Notes: generated from the sequence alone by a model not told the origin. A stretch of 64,000 bases of DNA from Pseudaeromonas paramecii (GCF_039540575.1 NZ_BAABFC010000020.1:1-64000), one strand, 5' to 3'. Counted from the stretch's first letter, positions 25,787 to 35,039 are shown. Numbers and translations: made by a program.

Positions 25787-27365
25787 CTTTTCCTCCAATG
25801 CCCCGCTCCAATATTCCCAGCAGGGCCAGGCACAGGGCCAGCAACAACAAGGCGGTGGCGGCGGCCTCGTTCAATCGGTAGCTGCCCAGCTGCTGGTAGA
25901 GCAACCAGGGCAGGGTTTGCAGCTCGCCGCTGCCAAACAGGGCGATGGCTCCCAGATCCCCCAACGACAAAATCATGGCCAGGGCGAAGGCCCGCCCCAG
26001 GGCCGGACGCAGCAGGGGCCACTCCAGCCGGGTGAGGCGGGCCAGTCCGGCGAGCCCCAGGCTGTCAGCCAGGCGATCATAGCGGTGCGCCACGGCCTCC
26101 ATGGCCGGCTGCAGGGTACGCAGGGTATAGGGCAGGCTGGCCAGGGCGTTGATCAGCACCACCAGATAGAGCCCCAGGCCGAACACATCGGTGAAGGGCA
26201 TCAGCAGGATGAACAGGCCTGTGCTCAGCACGGCGCTGGGCAGCACCAGGATCAGGTTGCCCAGGGATTCCAGGCCCTGGGCCCAGTGGCGGCGACCCAG
26301 CCGCAGGCGCAGATGGCGGCTGCTGATGAGCAGCAGCAGGGTCAGCCCCAGGGCCAGGCTGGCGGCCAGGGTGCCGATGAGCAGGGATTGCCCTGTGCTG
26401 TGCCACAGGCGGGGCGAGGCCAGGGCGCGCCACAGCTCGGGGCGCAGGCCGCTCAGCAGGATGGCCAGCAGCGGCGGCAGGTAGAGCAGGGCCACCAGAG
26501 CCAGGCTGGCGCCATCGTGCAGGCGGGCTCCCAGGCGGGCACCATCCTGGCGGCGATAGTGATCGCTCACCTTAAGCTGGGGCGGCTCGCTGGGCCAGCG
26601 GTGGTGCAGCAGCAGTATGAGGCCGGAGAGCAGCAGCTGCCACAGGGCCAGTTGGCCGGCGGCCTGCAGGTCGAAGTCGTAACGCAGGGCCTGATAGATG
26701 GCCACCTCCAAGGTGGTGGCGCCGGGGCCGCCCCCTAAGGCCATGACGGTGGCGAAGCTGGTGAAGCAGAGCATGAAGATGAGGCCCGCCAGGGCCGGCA
26801 ATTGAGCACGCAGCGCCGGCCACTCCAGATGGTGGAACAGGCTCCAGCTGGCCAGTCCTAGCTGCTCGGCCAGCCGCCACTGGTTGGCCGGCAAGCGCTC
26901 CAGGCTCTGCAGCCACCAGCGGGCCGCCAGGGGCACGTTGAAGAACAGGTGGGCCAGCACGATACCGGAGAGGCCGTAGAGGTATTGAGGCAGGCTCAGC
27001 CCCAGGGAGCTCAGCAGGCGGGCCAGCCAGCCGCCGTGGCCGTGCACCGCCACCAGGCCGAACAGGGCGATGATCACCGGCAACACCTGGGAGAGACCAA
27101 ACAGCTTGAGCAGCAGACTGCGGCCGGCGAAGCGCCGCCGGTGCAGGGCCCGACTCACCGGCAGGGCCAGCAGCAGGCTCAAGCCGGTGGAGAGCGCCGC
27201 CTGACCCAGGCTGAAGATCACCACCTGGCGCAGGTAGGGATCCTGCCACAGGGGCGTCGCCGCCAGGGGCGCCTGACTCAGCAAAGCAATCAGCGGGCCC
27301 AGCCCCACCGCCAGCAGCAGGCCGGCGGTGATGCCGCCGGGCAGCCACCAGTAACGACGGGGCAT
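25770..27365 (-). CDS. thiP: Thiamine ABC transporter permease
   Basis: 531 aa. It is a fused double permease with about 12 membrane segments and two binding-protein-dependent transport domains, as in E. coli ThiP (536 aa). The first half contains LARLLSSLGLSLPQYLYGLSGIVLAHLFFNVPLAARWWLQSL and the second contains LVVLINALASLPYTLRTL and DSLGLAGLARLTRLEWPLLRPALG, the EAA-type loop contacting ThiQ. It is directly adjacent to thiB (stop 27366) and overlaps thiQ. Confidence 0.93.
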   Translation of the reverse strand: MPRRYWWLPGGITAGLLLAVGLGPLIALLSQAPLAATPLWQDPYLRQVVIFSLGQAALSTGLSLLLALPVSRALHRRRFAGRSLLLKLFGLSQVLPVIIALFGLVAVHGHGGWLARLLSSLGLSLPQYLYGLSGIVLAHLFFNVPLAARWWLQSLERLPANQWRLAEQLGLASWSLFHHLEWPALRAQLPALAGLIFMLCFTSFATVMALGGGPGATTLEVAIYQALRYDFDLQAAGQLALWQLLLSGLILLLHHRWPSEPPQLKVSDHYRRQDGARLGARLHDGASLALVALLYLPPLLAILLSGLRPELWRALASPRLWHSTGQSLLIGTLAASLALGLTLLLLISSRHLRLRLGRRHWAQGLESLGNLILVLPSAVLSTGLFILLMPFTDVFGLGLYLVVLINALASLPYTLRTLQPAMEAVAHRYDRLADSLGLAGLARLTRLEWPLLRPALGRAFALAMILSLGDLGAIALFGSGELQTLPWLLYQQLGSYRLNEAAATALLLLALCLALLGILERGIGGKDADCR

Positions 27366-28352
27366 TTAGCGGCTGACCGCCTGACGCCACTCCTGGATCC
27401 AGGCCTTGCGTCCCTGCTGGATCTGGGTTTCCGACAGGCTGAGGGTCTTGGCCGGCAGCTCGTTCTGCTCGAAGTGCTCAGGCAGGGCCACCTGGGTCAC
27501 CGGATACATCCAGTTGCCGGTGGGGATCAGAGTCTGTACCTGGTCACTCACCATAAACTGCAGGAACTGCTGGGCCAGCTCAGGATGAGGCGCGCTCTTG
27601 AGGCGGGCCGCCACCTCGATCTGGGGCAGGTGGCCCTCCGCAAACAGGGCGGCACGATACTGCTGCTTGTTCTCCGCCAGGCGGTGGTAGGCGGGGGAGC
27701 TGGTGTAGGAGAGCACCAGATCCGCCTGGCCTTCCAGGAACATGCCATAGGCCTCGCTCCAGCCCTTGGTGACTGTGATGGTCTTCTTGGCCAGCTGTTG
27801 CCAGGCGGCGGCGGCCTGATCGCCATAGACCTGCTTCACCCACAGCAGCAGGCCCTGGCCCGGGGTGCTGGTGCGGGGATCCTGATAGAGGATGGTGAGA
27901 TCCGGCCGCTCCACCAGCTCCTTGAGGCTCTTGGGCGGGTTTTTCAGCTTGCTGCTGTCGTAGACGAAGGCGAAGTAGCCGTAGTCGAAGGGGACGAAGG
28001 TGTCATCCTGCCAGCCGCCGGGCAGGCTGAGGGCCGACAGATCCGCACCGTGGGGGGAAAACAGGCCGGTGGCCCGGGCGTCTGCCAGCATGGCGTCATC
28101 CATGCCCACCACCAGATCCGCCGGGCTATGGCGGCCTTCCAGACGCAGGCGGTTGAGTATGGCCACCCCGTCATCCAGGCTGACGAACTTGAGATCGCAG
28201 TGACATTGGGCCTCGAAGGCCGCTTCTATCTTGGGGCCCGGGCCCCATTCGGAGGCAAACGAGCTGTAGGTGTAGACGGTGAGTTCCGGGGCTTGGGCCA
28301 GGGCGGCACTGCTGAGGCCGCCGAGCATGAGGGCCAGGATGGGATGACGCAT
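27366..28352 (-). CDS. thiB: Thiamine-binding periplasmic protein
   Basis: 328 aa with a Sec signal (MRHPILALMLGGLSSAALA). Motifs of ThiB/TbpA: LTVYTYSSFASEWGPGPKIEAAFEAQC, CDLKFVSLDDGVAILNRLRLEG, ADLVVGMDD, FVPFDYGYFAFVYD, and SYTSSPAYH. It captures thiamine and its phosphates for ThiPQ. ATG 28352 has AAGGAG upstream; the open frame to 28400 runs into the riboswitch and is not used. First gene of thiBPQ. Confidence 0.95.
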   Translation of the reverse strand: MRHPILALMLGGLSSAALAQAPELTVYTYSSFASEWGPGPKIEAAFEAQCHCDLKFVSLDDGVAILNRLRLEGRHSPADLVVGMDDAMLADARATGLFSPHGADLSALSLPGGWQDDTFVPFDYGYFAFVYDSSKLKNPPKSLKELVERPDLTILYQDPRTSTPGQGLLLWVKQVYGDQAAAAWQQLAKKTITVTKGWSEAYGMFLEGQADLVLSYTSSPAYHRLAENKQQYRAALFAEGHLPQIEVAARLKSAPHPELAQQFLQFMVSDQVQTLIPTGNWMYPVTQVALPEHFEQNELPAKTLSLSETQIQQGRKAWIQEWRQAVSR

Positions 28353-28404
28353 GGGGGCTCCTTGGGCTATGGGGCGATGCGTCCGACTGTGCCTGGGCAC
28401 GGTC

Positions 28405-28483
28405 GCTCAAATCCCTACGCCAGTATGAGCTGGATCAGGTAATTCGGGTATGATCTCAGCGGACGCCCGCACCCCGTTTGAGA
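28405..28483 (-). promoter_or_regulatory. TPP riboswitch (THI element)
   Basis: On the minus strand the order is CTCAAACGGGGTGC, then CTGAGA, then ACCTGATCCAGCTCATACTG, then GGCGTAGGGATTTGAG. These are the conserved THI-box elements, and CTCAAA/TTTGAG close the outer P1 stem. It ends about 50 bases before thiB, so TPP binding should reduce thiBPQ expression, probably by hiding the thiB ribosome site. Confidence 0.93.
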
Positions 28484-28554
28484 AACAGGGGGCATTGTAT
28501 TAACGTTTTTGTGTGAAAGCCATAACTGACGAGCAACCGCCCTAAGGAGGTCAG

Positions 28555-28845
28555 GTGCTGGATCACAATCAAGAAAGACGCACCTTCATGCGCATGGTGG
28601 TAGACGCGCCCGTCTGCCTGATCCAGGGGGCCAAGCGGGTGGATGGCATCTGCCGGGATCTCAGTGCCACCGGCATGGCCATCGAGTTGCCGGAGGATGA
28701 GTTTGCCGTGGGGGATCGCCTCTACGTCAGCCTGGCCACCAGCAGCAACGCCTTACCGCCGTTCCAGGCCGAGGCCAAGGTGTTGCGGGTGGAGGCTGAT
28801 GGTCACCTGTTCCGTCTGGGGGTGGAGTTCATCACAATCACCTGA
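28555..28845 (+). CDS. PilZ domain protein
   Basis: 96 aa, a single-domain PilZ protein, probably cytoplasmic and a c-di-GMP effector. The N-terminal binding motif is RRTFMRM (the usual RxxxR spacing as QERRTFMR) and the second motif is DLSATGMAIELP (D/NxSxxG). The start is GTG 28555 after the very strong ribosome site CTAAGGAGG; an alternative CTG follows immediately. It is monocistronic, divergent from thiB. The partner is unknown. Confidence 0.85.
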   Translation: MLDHNQERRTFMRMVVDAPVCLIQGAKRVDGICRDLSATGMAIELPEDEFAVGDRLYVSLATSSNALPPFQAEAKVLRVEADGHLFRLGVEFITIT

Positions 28846-28848
28846 GGC

Positions 28849-29793
28849 TCATTGGGCCACCTCAATGGCCTGAAAATGACCTGAGTCCAGATACATCTGC
28901 GTGGTTTGCGCCACCTGGCCCGGGGGATACAAGCCCGGGCCGGCCACCTCCAGCAGGACGCCGCCCTGGTTCGGCAACTGCCGATCTTCCGCCTGGGCCG
29001 CCATACCCACCGCCAATAAGGCGTGGTTTGGCACCAGCACCAACTGCAAGGGCAGCTTGGGAAAACGGGAGCGCAGCAGCGCCGCCATCAACACCATCTT
29101 GCTATCGCAATCCCCCACATTCTGCGCCAGCACCTGGCGCGGCAGCAAAAAGCTCAGACCCCGGCTGCCGCCTTCGCCGCCCAGGGCCCGGTAGGGAATG
29201 GACTGCACAAAATCCAGCATCCAGCCGATGAGACGGCGCTGATCGTCGGCATTGGGCGGGCTCTGCTGCGGCTTGGCCTGCTCGGTGACGGCCTGCAGCT
29301 GGGTGGCCAGGGTGGCCAGCTCCGGGGCCAGGGTCTGCACCAGGCGGGCATAATCGTAGCGCACCACGGCTTGGCCCAGGGTGTCCTGATCCTGCACGAA
29401 GTAGTGTTGCGTCAGATACTCGCCCCAGCGCTGGGTCCGCTGTTGGCTGAGCCATTGGCTGATCTCGGACCCCAGGGCGGCATCGGCCACTTGGTAGTTC
29501 ATCTGCCACTGGCCGTTCTGCCGATGCAGCTCGAAACGCTGTGCCGGGTACTGGGTGGCGGCATCCTGCATCAGGGCCCGGTAGACATAGGCATCGGCCA
29601 TGGCCGGGCGCCAGTCGATGAGGGCCGGCACCTGGGTCTGAGGGGGCAGCTTGCTTTGCAGGCGCAGCACCTGGCCATCCGGAGTCTGCCATTGATAGTG
29701 CAGCACGGCACCTTGGCTGTAGAAGGCCAGCTGTTTGGCTGGCATGGGCTGGCTCAGCAGGGTGAGCAACAGGGCAACACAGGTGCGCAGCAT
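28849..29793 (-). CDS. Exported transglutaminase-like protein
   Basis: 314 aa with a signal peptide (MLRTCVALLLTLLSQPMPA). The C-terminal half has the transglutaminase/papain-like triad order: Cys in QNVGDCDSKMVLMAALLR, His in PNHALLAVGM, and an acidic residue in GVLLEVAGPGLYPPG. The N-terminal part (YSQGAVLHYQWQTPDGQVLRLQSKL) is not recognised. It is convergent with the PilZ gene. The substrate is unknown, and peptidase, amidase or crosslinking activity are all possible. Confidence 0.65.
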   Translation of the reverse strand: MLRTCVALLLTLLSQPMPAKQLAFYSQGAVLHYQWQTPDGQVLRLQSKLPPQTQVPALIDWRPAMADAYVYRALMQDAATQYPAQRFELHRQNGQWQMNYQVADAALGSEISQWLSQQRTQRWGEYLTQHYFVQDQDTLGQAVVRYDYARLVQTLAPELATLATQLQAVTEQAKPQQSPPNADDQRRLIGWMLDFVQSIPYRALGGEGGSRGLSFLLPRQVLAQNVGDCDSKMVLMAALLRSRFPKLPLQLVLVPNHALLAVGMAAQAEDRQLPNQGGVLLEVAGPGLYPPGQVAQTTQMYLDSGHFQAIEVAQ

Positions 29794-29954
29794 GGGGCAT
29801 CCAGAGCGACTGAGATGGCTCGATTGTGGCCAAGGCCGGCCTTGGGATCAATCCGCTTCATGCCGGTGTGTGGCATGGGTTCGTGCGCCGTGACGCAAAC
29901 ACAGGTGGCCTGCCTGGCTATGCTGTGGGCCGGTTAACCGGACAGGAGAACAGC

Positions 29955-30419
29955 ATGGGCGAACCAAACCGTCGTCAGGCCGGGGTGCAGGAGGTGATCT
30001 TTGGCGAGGGGGTGACGCTGGTGGAACCCGTGAACCTCTACGGCTGCCAGCTGGGGGACCAGGTGTTTGTCGGCCCCTTCGTCGAGATACAGCGCCATGT
30101 GCGGATAGGCGCCGGCTGCCGCATTCAGTCCCACAGCTTCATCTGTGAATATGTGACCCTGGGAGAGGGCTGCTTCATCGGTCACGGCGTCATGTTTGCC
30201 AACGATCTGTTTCGCGATGGTCGGCCCAATCCGGATCCCGCCAGCTGGGGGCGCATCCGCCTGGGTGACCGGGTGGTGGTGGGCTCCAACGCCACCGTGC
30301 TGGCGGTGACCATCTGCGATGAGGCGGTGATCGGTGCCGGCAGCGTGGTGACCCGGGACATTGAGCAGAAGGGCATCTATGCCGGCAACCCGGCGCGGCT
30401 GATCCGGCCGCTGCCCTAA
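29955..30419 (+). CDS. Left-handed beta-helix acyltransferase (hexapeptide repeat, WbbJ/WlaRB-like)
   Basis: 154 aa. It is composed of hexapeptide repeats (VTLVEPVNLYGCQLGDQVFVGPFVEIQRHVRIGAGCRIQ, VVVGSNATVLAVTICDEAVIGAGSVVTRDIEQKGIYAGNPARLI), the prism fold of sugar O- or N-acetyltransferases. The loop with GHGVMFANDLFRDG bears the usual catalytic-histidine region. The length fits UDP-amino-sugar 3-N-acetyltransferases of surface polysaccharide pathways, but no such genes are nearby. ATG 29955 follows AGGAGAA. Confidence 0.8.
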   Translation: MGEPNRRQAGVQEVIFGEGVTLVEPVNLYGCQLGDQVFVGPFVEIQRHVRIGAGCRIQSHSFICEYVTLGEGCFIGHGVMFANDLFRDGRPNPDPASWGRIRLGDRVVVGSNATVLAVTICDEAVIGAGSVVTRDIEQKGIYAGNPARLIRPLP

Positions 30420-30445
30420 GCGGCGACCGGATCAGGGGTCTGTGC

Positions 30446-31660
30446 CTATTCGAGCGTCGCCGCGCTCATATCCACTTCGCTTTGGGTCAGCACCGCCGAG
30501 TCCTGCAGCAGCTCGGTGACGTGCTGGTTGCTCACCAGGGCCTGGTGTTCCCGGCTGCCGTCTGCGTTGTTCCAGTCATGCCAGCTGACCCAGTAGGCAA
30601 TGGCCGGGTACTGGGCCAGCACGCTGGCGTACTGGCGGGTGTCGAAGCTGCCGGCGGTGGCAGCGGTGCCGGCCAGGGTGGGGCCGTATTCCCCCATGCC
30701 CAGAGGCTTGCCGAACTGCAGATAGCTCTGGTAGTCGTCGATAGAGAGGCTGTCGTCGTAGCGGGTGCCTGCCACCACATCCACATAGTGGGTTCCGGGA
30801 TAGCACCAGCTGACGCTGGCGATGCCGTAGCTCTCATCCGTGGTGAGCGGCCCACGGTTGGGGGAGTAGACCCACAGCAGGTTGTGCAGCCCCTTCTGTT
30901 GGGTGAAGTAGTCGAACATGTCCCGCCAGACCTGCTTGTAGGCCTGACAGCCGCTGCTGCTGGACTGGGTGGAGATGCCCCACCAGAACCAGCTGCCGTT
31001 CATCTCCTGCATGGGCCGCCACAGCACCACCACACCGGCATCCTGCAGCTCCTGCAGGGCGGTGGCGATGCGATCCAGCTTGCGGCGCCAGACGGTATGG
31101 ATGTCGCTGCCCTCATCCACCAGATCGGCAAGATCCACCAGGCTCATGTCACCGCCATAGGTGCGGGTCAGATCCCCGCCGCCATAGTCATTCTCCAGGT
31201 CGCTTTCGTCGTTCCACCAGGGGTTGTTGGGGCTCCAGTTGATGGTCACCAGGCCGCCGGCCTGCCAGTGGGCGATCAACGCCTGGTTGGCGTTGGCGAG
31301 CTGCGCCGGGGTGAAGATGCGGTCGTACTCGTAATCCAGCCCCACCACCGCCGGGCGCTCGCCGGTCTCGGTGGCCAGGGTGTCGATCAGGGGCGCATAG
31401 CCGACGGTGCCGCTGCTGTTGAGGATCTGATCCCCGTGTCCCGTGTTCTGGCCCGCCAGCACGCCGGGCAGGGTGTCGTTGCTCAGATCCTGCAGGTAGT
31501 TGAGTTCGAGCCGGGCGGCGTCAGAGGCGTCGGTATCGCTGGGACTGATGCTGGTGGGCAGTGTGGTGGTGTCATCGCCACCACCGCCGCAGGCGGATAG
31601 CAGGGTGAGGGCGGCCAGCAGCAGGCCGAGCCGGCCAATCCTTGGGGTTGCAGGAGACAT
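30446..31660 (-). CDS. GH26 family glycosidase lipoprotein (probable endo-beta-mannanase)
   Basis: 404 aa from ATG 31660, which follows AAGGAT; the longer frame would need a TTG start. The signal ends in the lipobox LSAC with Cys24 followed by a Gly run and a Ser/Asp linker, predicting an outer-membrane lipoprotein. The GH26 barrel shows GLVTINWSPNNPW, the acid/base region VVLWRPMQEMNGSWFWWG (Glu219) and the nucleophile region GKPLGMGEYGP (Glu324). The residue before the acid/base is Gln218, where I expect His in most GH26 mannanases. It is alone, not in a mannan cluster. A different beta-glycanase specificity is possible. Confidence 0.75.
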   Translation of the reverse strand: MSPATPRIGRLGLLLAALTLLSACGGGGDDTTTLPTSISPSDTDASDAARLELNYLQDLSNDTLPGVLAGQNTGHGDQILNSSGTVGYAPLIDTLATETGERPAVVGLDYEYDRIFTPAQLANANQALIAHWQAGGLVTINWSPNNPWWNDESDLENDYGGGDLTRTYGGDMSLVDLADLVDEGSDIHTVWRRKLDRIATALQELQDAGVVVLWRPMQEMNGSWFWWGISTQSSSSGCQAYKQVWRDMFDYFTQQKGLHNLLWVYSPNRGPLTTDESYGIASVSWCYPGTHYVDVVAGTRYDDSLSIDDYQSYLQFGKPLGMGEYGPTLAGTAATAGSFDTRQYASVLAQYPAIAYWVSWHDWNNADGSREHQALVSNQHVTELLQDSAVLTQSEVDMSAATLE

Positions 31661-31769
31661 GGGGATCCTTGTTGAGGTTAAGTTGAGATTCAAAGAGAAC
31701 CTTATTCCTCGGCAGGATCCCGGTGAAGCCTAGGGGTGAAAATGTGTGCGCCGTTTCACCCGCGGCGGC

Positions 31770-32783
31770 TCATTCGGCCGCGGCAGCCTGGCTCAGCAGG
31801 GCCTCGATGGCCGCCAGTTCGTCTGGGCTCAGGGGCGGCTGCTGCAGGGCGCTCACCGCCGCCTCGATCTGGCTGACCCGGCTGGCGCCCATGAGCGCGC
31901 TGGTGAGGGTCGGGGTCCGCAGCACCCACTGCAGGGCCAGATCGCTCAGGCTGCGGCCGCCTTCGGCGGCCAGGGCGTTGAGTCGCAACAGCAGCTCACG
32001 CCGCGCCGGCGTGATGTCGCTCTCCCGCAAGAAGGGGCTGGCACTGGCAGCGCGGGAGTCGGCGGGAATGCCGGCCAGGTACTTGTCTGACAGCAGGCCG
32101 CCGGCCAGGGGGGAGAAGGCGATGCAGCCCATGCCCAGCGCGTCGCAAGCCGGCAGCGTCTCCGGCTCTATGTGGCGATCCAGCAATGAGTAGCGCACCT
32201 GGTTGATGAGACAGCGCACCCCCAGGTCGGCCAGCAGGGCCGATGCGCGCCGGGCCAGCTCGGCGGGATAGTTGGATAGCCCCACATAGAGGGCCTTGCC
32301 CTGTTTGACCATCAGCGCCAGGGCCGCCATGGTCTCCTCCAGAGGCGTGTTGGGATCGGGTCTGTGGTGATAGAAGATGTCCAGGTAGTCCACCTGCATG
32401 CGCTTGAGGCTCTGGTGCAGGCTGGCAAACAGGTACTTGCTGCTACCGCCGTCGCCATAGGGGCCAGGCCACATGATGTAACCCGCCTTGCTGGAGAGGA
32501 TGAGCTCGTCCCGGTAGGCGGCCAGATCCCGGCGCAGCAGGATGCCCAGCGTGCTCTCGGCGCTACCGGGGGGCGGGCCGTAGTTGTTGGCCAGATCGAA
32601 GTGGGTGATGCCCAGATCGAAGGCACGACAGAGCATCTGCCGGCAGGCGTGCAGATCCGCGTCGGCGCCGAAGTTGTGCCACAGGCCTAAAGAGAGGGCG
32701 GGCAGCCGCAGACCACTGTGGCCGCAGCGGCGATAGGCCAGCGATTGGTAGCGGTGCTCGTCGGCCTGATAGGGTGAGGTCAT
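31770..32783 (-). CDS. Aldo/keto reductase, YghZ (GpR) type
   Basis: 337 aa. Strong similarity to E. coli YghZ: YRRCGHSGLRLPALSLGLWHNFG, DLGITHFDLANNYGPPPGSAE, DELILSSKAGYIMWPGPYGDGGSSKYL, GALMGASRVSQIE. The catalytic tetrad is visible (Asp and Tyr in DLANNYG, Lys in SSKAG, His in YHHRPD). YghZ reduces L-glyceraldehyde 3-phosphate and other aldehydes with NADPH. ATG 32783 follows AAGGAG. It lies 60 bases after galM, beyond a hairpin, so it may be read through from the gal operon. Confidence 0.9.
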   Translation of the reverse strand: MTSPYQADEHRYQSLAYRRCGHSGLRLPALSLGLWHNFGADADLHACRQMLCRAFDLGITHFDLANNYGPPPGSAESTLGILLRRDLAAYRDELILSSKAGYIMWPGPYGDGGSSKYLFASLHQSLKRMQVDYLDIFYHHRPDPNTPLEETMAALALMVKQGKALYVGLSNYPAELARRASALLADLGVRCLINQVRYSLLDRHIEPETLPACDALGMGCIAFSPLAGGLLSDKYLAGIPADSRAASASPFLRESDITPARRELLLRLNALAAEGGRSLSDLALQWVLRTPTLTSALMGASRVSQIEAAVSALQQPPLSPDELAAIEALLSQAAAAE

Positions 32784-32820
32784 GGTCGCTCCTTGGATGG
32801 GTGATGGCAGACAAAGCAAC

Positions 32821-32838
32821 AAGGGCCCGCAGGCCCTT
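32821..32838 (-). terminator. Hairpin between galM and the aldo/keto reductase gene
   Basis: AAGGGCC/GGCCCTT arms around CGCA directly after the galM stop. The minus-strand tail (GTTGCTTTG) is only moderately U-rich, so partial termination is likely. Confidence 0.6.
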
Positions 32839-32843
32839 GAGTG

Positions 32844-33875
32844 TCAGTGTGATGCAAACTGGTACTGGATTTCATGCTCGTAGCACTCCCCGGGGGCCAG
32901 CCAGCAGCTGGGCTGCGGCCAGTGCGGGTGGTGTGGACTGTCGGGCAGTAGCTGGGGCTCAAGCGCCACCCCCTGGTAGTCGGCATACTCGCCACCGTCC
33001 CGGGCGGGGGTGCCCGCCAGGTAGTTGCCGGTATACAGCTGCAGGGCAGGCAGGCTGGTGAACAGGCTGAGGGTCAGATCCCCGGAGCCTGAGACCAGGC
33101 GCGCCGCCGGCTGCTGCTGCCACGTTTTCGCCAGGTTCAGCAGGAAGCTGTGGTCATAACCCTTGGCCAGCTGCTGCTGTTCATCCGCCAGGAAGTCCTG
33201 GCGCAGCCGCTTGCCATCCCGGAAGTCGAAGCTGCCACCGGCCACCGGCCGCAGCTCGCCAAACGGAATGCCCATGCCGTCGGTGGGCAGCATCTGATCC
33301 GCCGCTACCTGCAGGTGATGGTCTCGGATGTCGCCCTGGGCTCCATCCAGGTTGAAGTAGGCGTGGTTGGTCAGGTTCACCGGGGTGAGGGCATCCGTGG
33401 TGGCCTGCATGCGGATACTCAGCCGATTATCCGCCAGCAGCGCGTAGGTCACGCTCACCTGCAGGTTGCCGGGAAAGCCCTGTTCGCCATCCCAGGAGTC
33501 CAGGGTGAAGCAGACCAACTCCACCGACTGTTGGGCTATGGCCCAGCGCCGCTTGTCAAAACCGATCAGTCCCCCGTGCAGGCAGTTTTCCCCCTGGCTC
33601 GCCACCACATAGCGATCCCCGCCCGGATAGGGCAGATGGGATTTGGCGATGCGGTTGGCGTAGCGGCCTATCATGGCCCCCAGGTAGCTGCTCTGCTGGT
33701 CGTAGCCCTCGGCCTGGGGGCAGCCCAGCAGCACCTCGCGCCGCCGGCCATCGGCCATGGGTACCCGGCAGGAGAGCCAGGTTGCACCCCAGTCCATCAG
33801 GGTGACCTGCATGCCGTTGTCGTTGGTCAGGGTGACCAGGGTCGGCGCCTTGGGATACGGATCGGCTTGGTTCAT
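32844..33875 (-). CDS. galM: Aldose 1-epimerase (mutarotase)
   Basis: 343 aa. It interconverts beta- and alpha-galactose ahead of galactokinase. Conserved elements: GATWLSCRVP, YLGAMIGRYANRIAKS, ENCLHGGLIGFDKRRW, NLTNHAYFNLDG (catalytic His), DHSFLLN, LQLYTGNYLAGTPARDGG and VALEPQLLPDSPHHP (catalytic Glu). Cytoplasmic, no signal peptide. It starts 3 bases after the galK stop and is fourth in galETKM. Confidence 0.96.
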   Translation of the reverse strand: MNQADPYPKAPTLVTLTNDNGMQVTLMDWGATWLSCRVPMADGRRREVLLGCPQAEGYDQQSSYLGAMIGRYANRIAKSHLPYPGGDRYVVASQGENCLHGGLIGFDKRRWAIAQQSVELVCFTLDSWDGEQGFPGNLQVSVTYALLADNRLSIRMQATTDALTPVNLTNHAYFNLDGAQGDIRDHHLQVAADQMLPTDGMGIPFGELRPVAGGSFDFRDGKRLRQDFLADEQQQLAKGYDHSFLLNLAKTWQQQPAARLVSGSGDLTLSLFTSLPALQLYTGNYLAGTPARDGGEYADYQGVALEPQLLPDSPHHPHWPQPSCWLAPGECYEHEIQYQFASH

Positions 33876-33878
33876 GGC

Positions 33879-35039
33879 TTACTCCAGAACGCCAGCTCCG
33901 GCGGAGGGCTGGCAGATGTAGAGGGTGGGTTGCAGGCCGGATACCACCGGATACTGCGCCTTGACGGTATCGCATACCTTGTCGGTGAGGGCCTGGGGCA
34001 CCAGGGCCACCACGCAGCCGCCGAAGCCGCCGCCGGTCATCCGCACGCCACCCTGGGCACCGATCACGGCTTTCACCATCTCCACCAGGGCGTCGATGGG
34101 CGGTACCGTGATGGCGAAGTCATCCCGCATGGAGGCGTGGGAGGCGGCCATCAGCTCACCCATGCGCACCATGTCGCCCCGGGTCAGCACATCGGCGGCC
34201 TCCAGGGTGCGGGCATTTTCGGTGATGACGTGGCGGGCCCGTTGGGCCACCACGGGATCCAGCTCGGCGGCGCGGGCCTCGAAGTGGGGCAGATCCAGAT
34301 CCCGCAGGGCCTTGACGCCGAAGTGGGCGGCGGCGGCCTCGCACTGGGCGCGGCGGGTGTTGTACTCGCTGTCCACCAGACCGCGACGGACGTTGGAGTT
34401 GATGATCACCACGTCAAAGCCAGCCGGCATGGCCACGGAGCGGGTTTGCAGGCTACGGCAGTCGATGAGCAGGGCGTGGTTCTTCTCCCCCAGGGCGGAG
34501 ATGAACTGATCCATGATGCCGCAGTTACAGCCGACAAACTGGTTCTCGGCCTGCTGGCCGTTCAGGGCGATCTCCGCCTGGCTGATGTCCAGCTTGCCCA
34601 GGGCCTTGAAGGTCTGGCCTACCGCCACTTCCAGGGAGGCGGAGGAGGAGAGGCCGGCCCCCTGGGGCACGTTGCCGCTGATCACCAGATCGGCGCCGCC
34701 TAGCCTGAAGCCGCGCACCAGCAGGTACTTGACCACGCCGCGCACATAGTTGGCCCATTGATACTCGGGATGAGGCTGGATCTCGTCGGCCAGATCGAAG
34801 CTGTCTTGCTGGTTGTCATAGTCGGCGGAGATCACCCGCACCTGGCTGCCCTGACGGGGGGCGGCGCTGATGACGGTGTTGTAATCGATGGCACAGGGCA
34901 GCACGAAGCCGTCGTTGTAGTCGGTGTGCTCACCGATGAGGTTGACCCGGCCCGGGGCCTGGATGGTCAGGGGAGCTGTGTAGCCAAACTGCTCGGCAAA
35001 GACACGCGAGGTAGTGGCGATCAGGGTTTCAATGCTCAT
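33879..35039 (-). CDS. galK: Galactokinase
   Basis: 386 aa, GHMP kinase. It makes galactose 1-phosphate from ATP and galactose. Motifs: the galactokinase signature GRVNLIGEHTDYNDGFVLPCAID, the ATP-binding GNVPQGAGLSSSASLEVAVG, NCGIMDQFISALG with the catalytic Asp, and GGVRMTGGGFGGCVVAL. ATG 35039 has TGAGGAT upstream and matches the E. coli N-terminus; the frame is open to 35051, overlapping galT. Confidence 0.97.
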   Translation of the reverse strand: MSIETLIATTSRVFAEQFGYTAPLTIQAPGRVNLIGEHTDYNDGFVLPCAIDYNTVISAAPRQGSQVRVISADYDNQQDSFDLADEIQPHPEYQWANYVRGVVKYLLVRGFRLGGADLVISGNVPQGAGLSSSASLEVAVGQTFKALGKLDISQAEIALNGQQAENQFVGCNCGIMDQFISALGEKNHALLIDCRSLQTRSVAMPAGFDVVIINSNVRRGLVDSEYNTRRAQCEAAAAHFGVKALRDLDLPHFEARAAELDPVVAQRARHVITENARTLEAADVLTRGDMVRMGELMAASHASMRDDFAITVPPIDALVEMVKAVIGAQGGVRMTGGGFGGCVVALVPQALTDKVCDTVKAQYPVVSGLQPTLYICQPSAGAGVLE

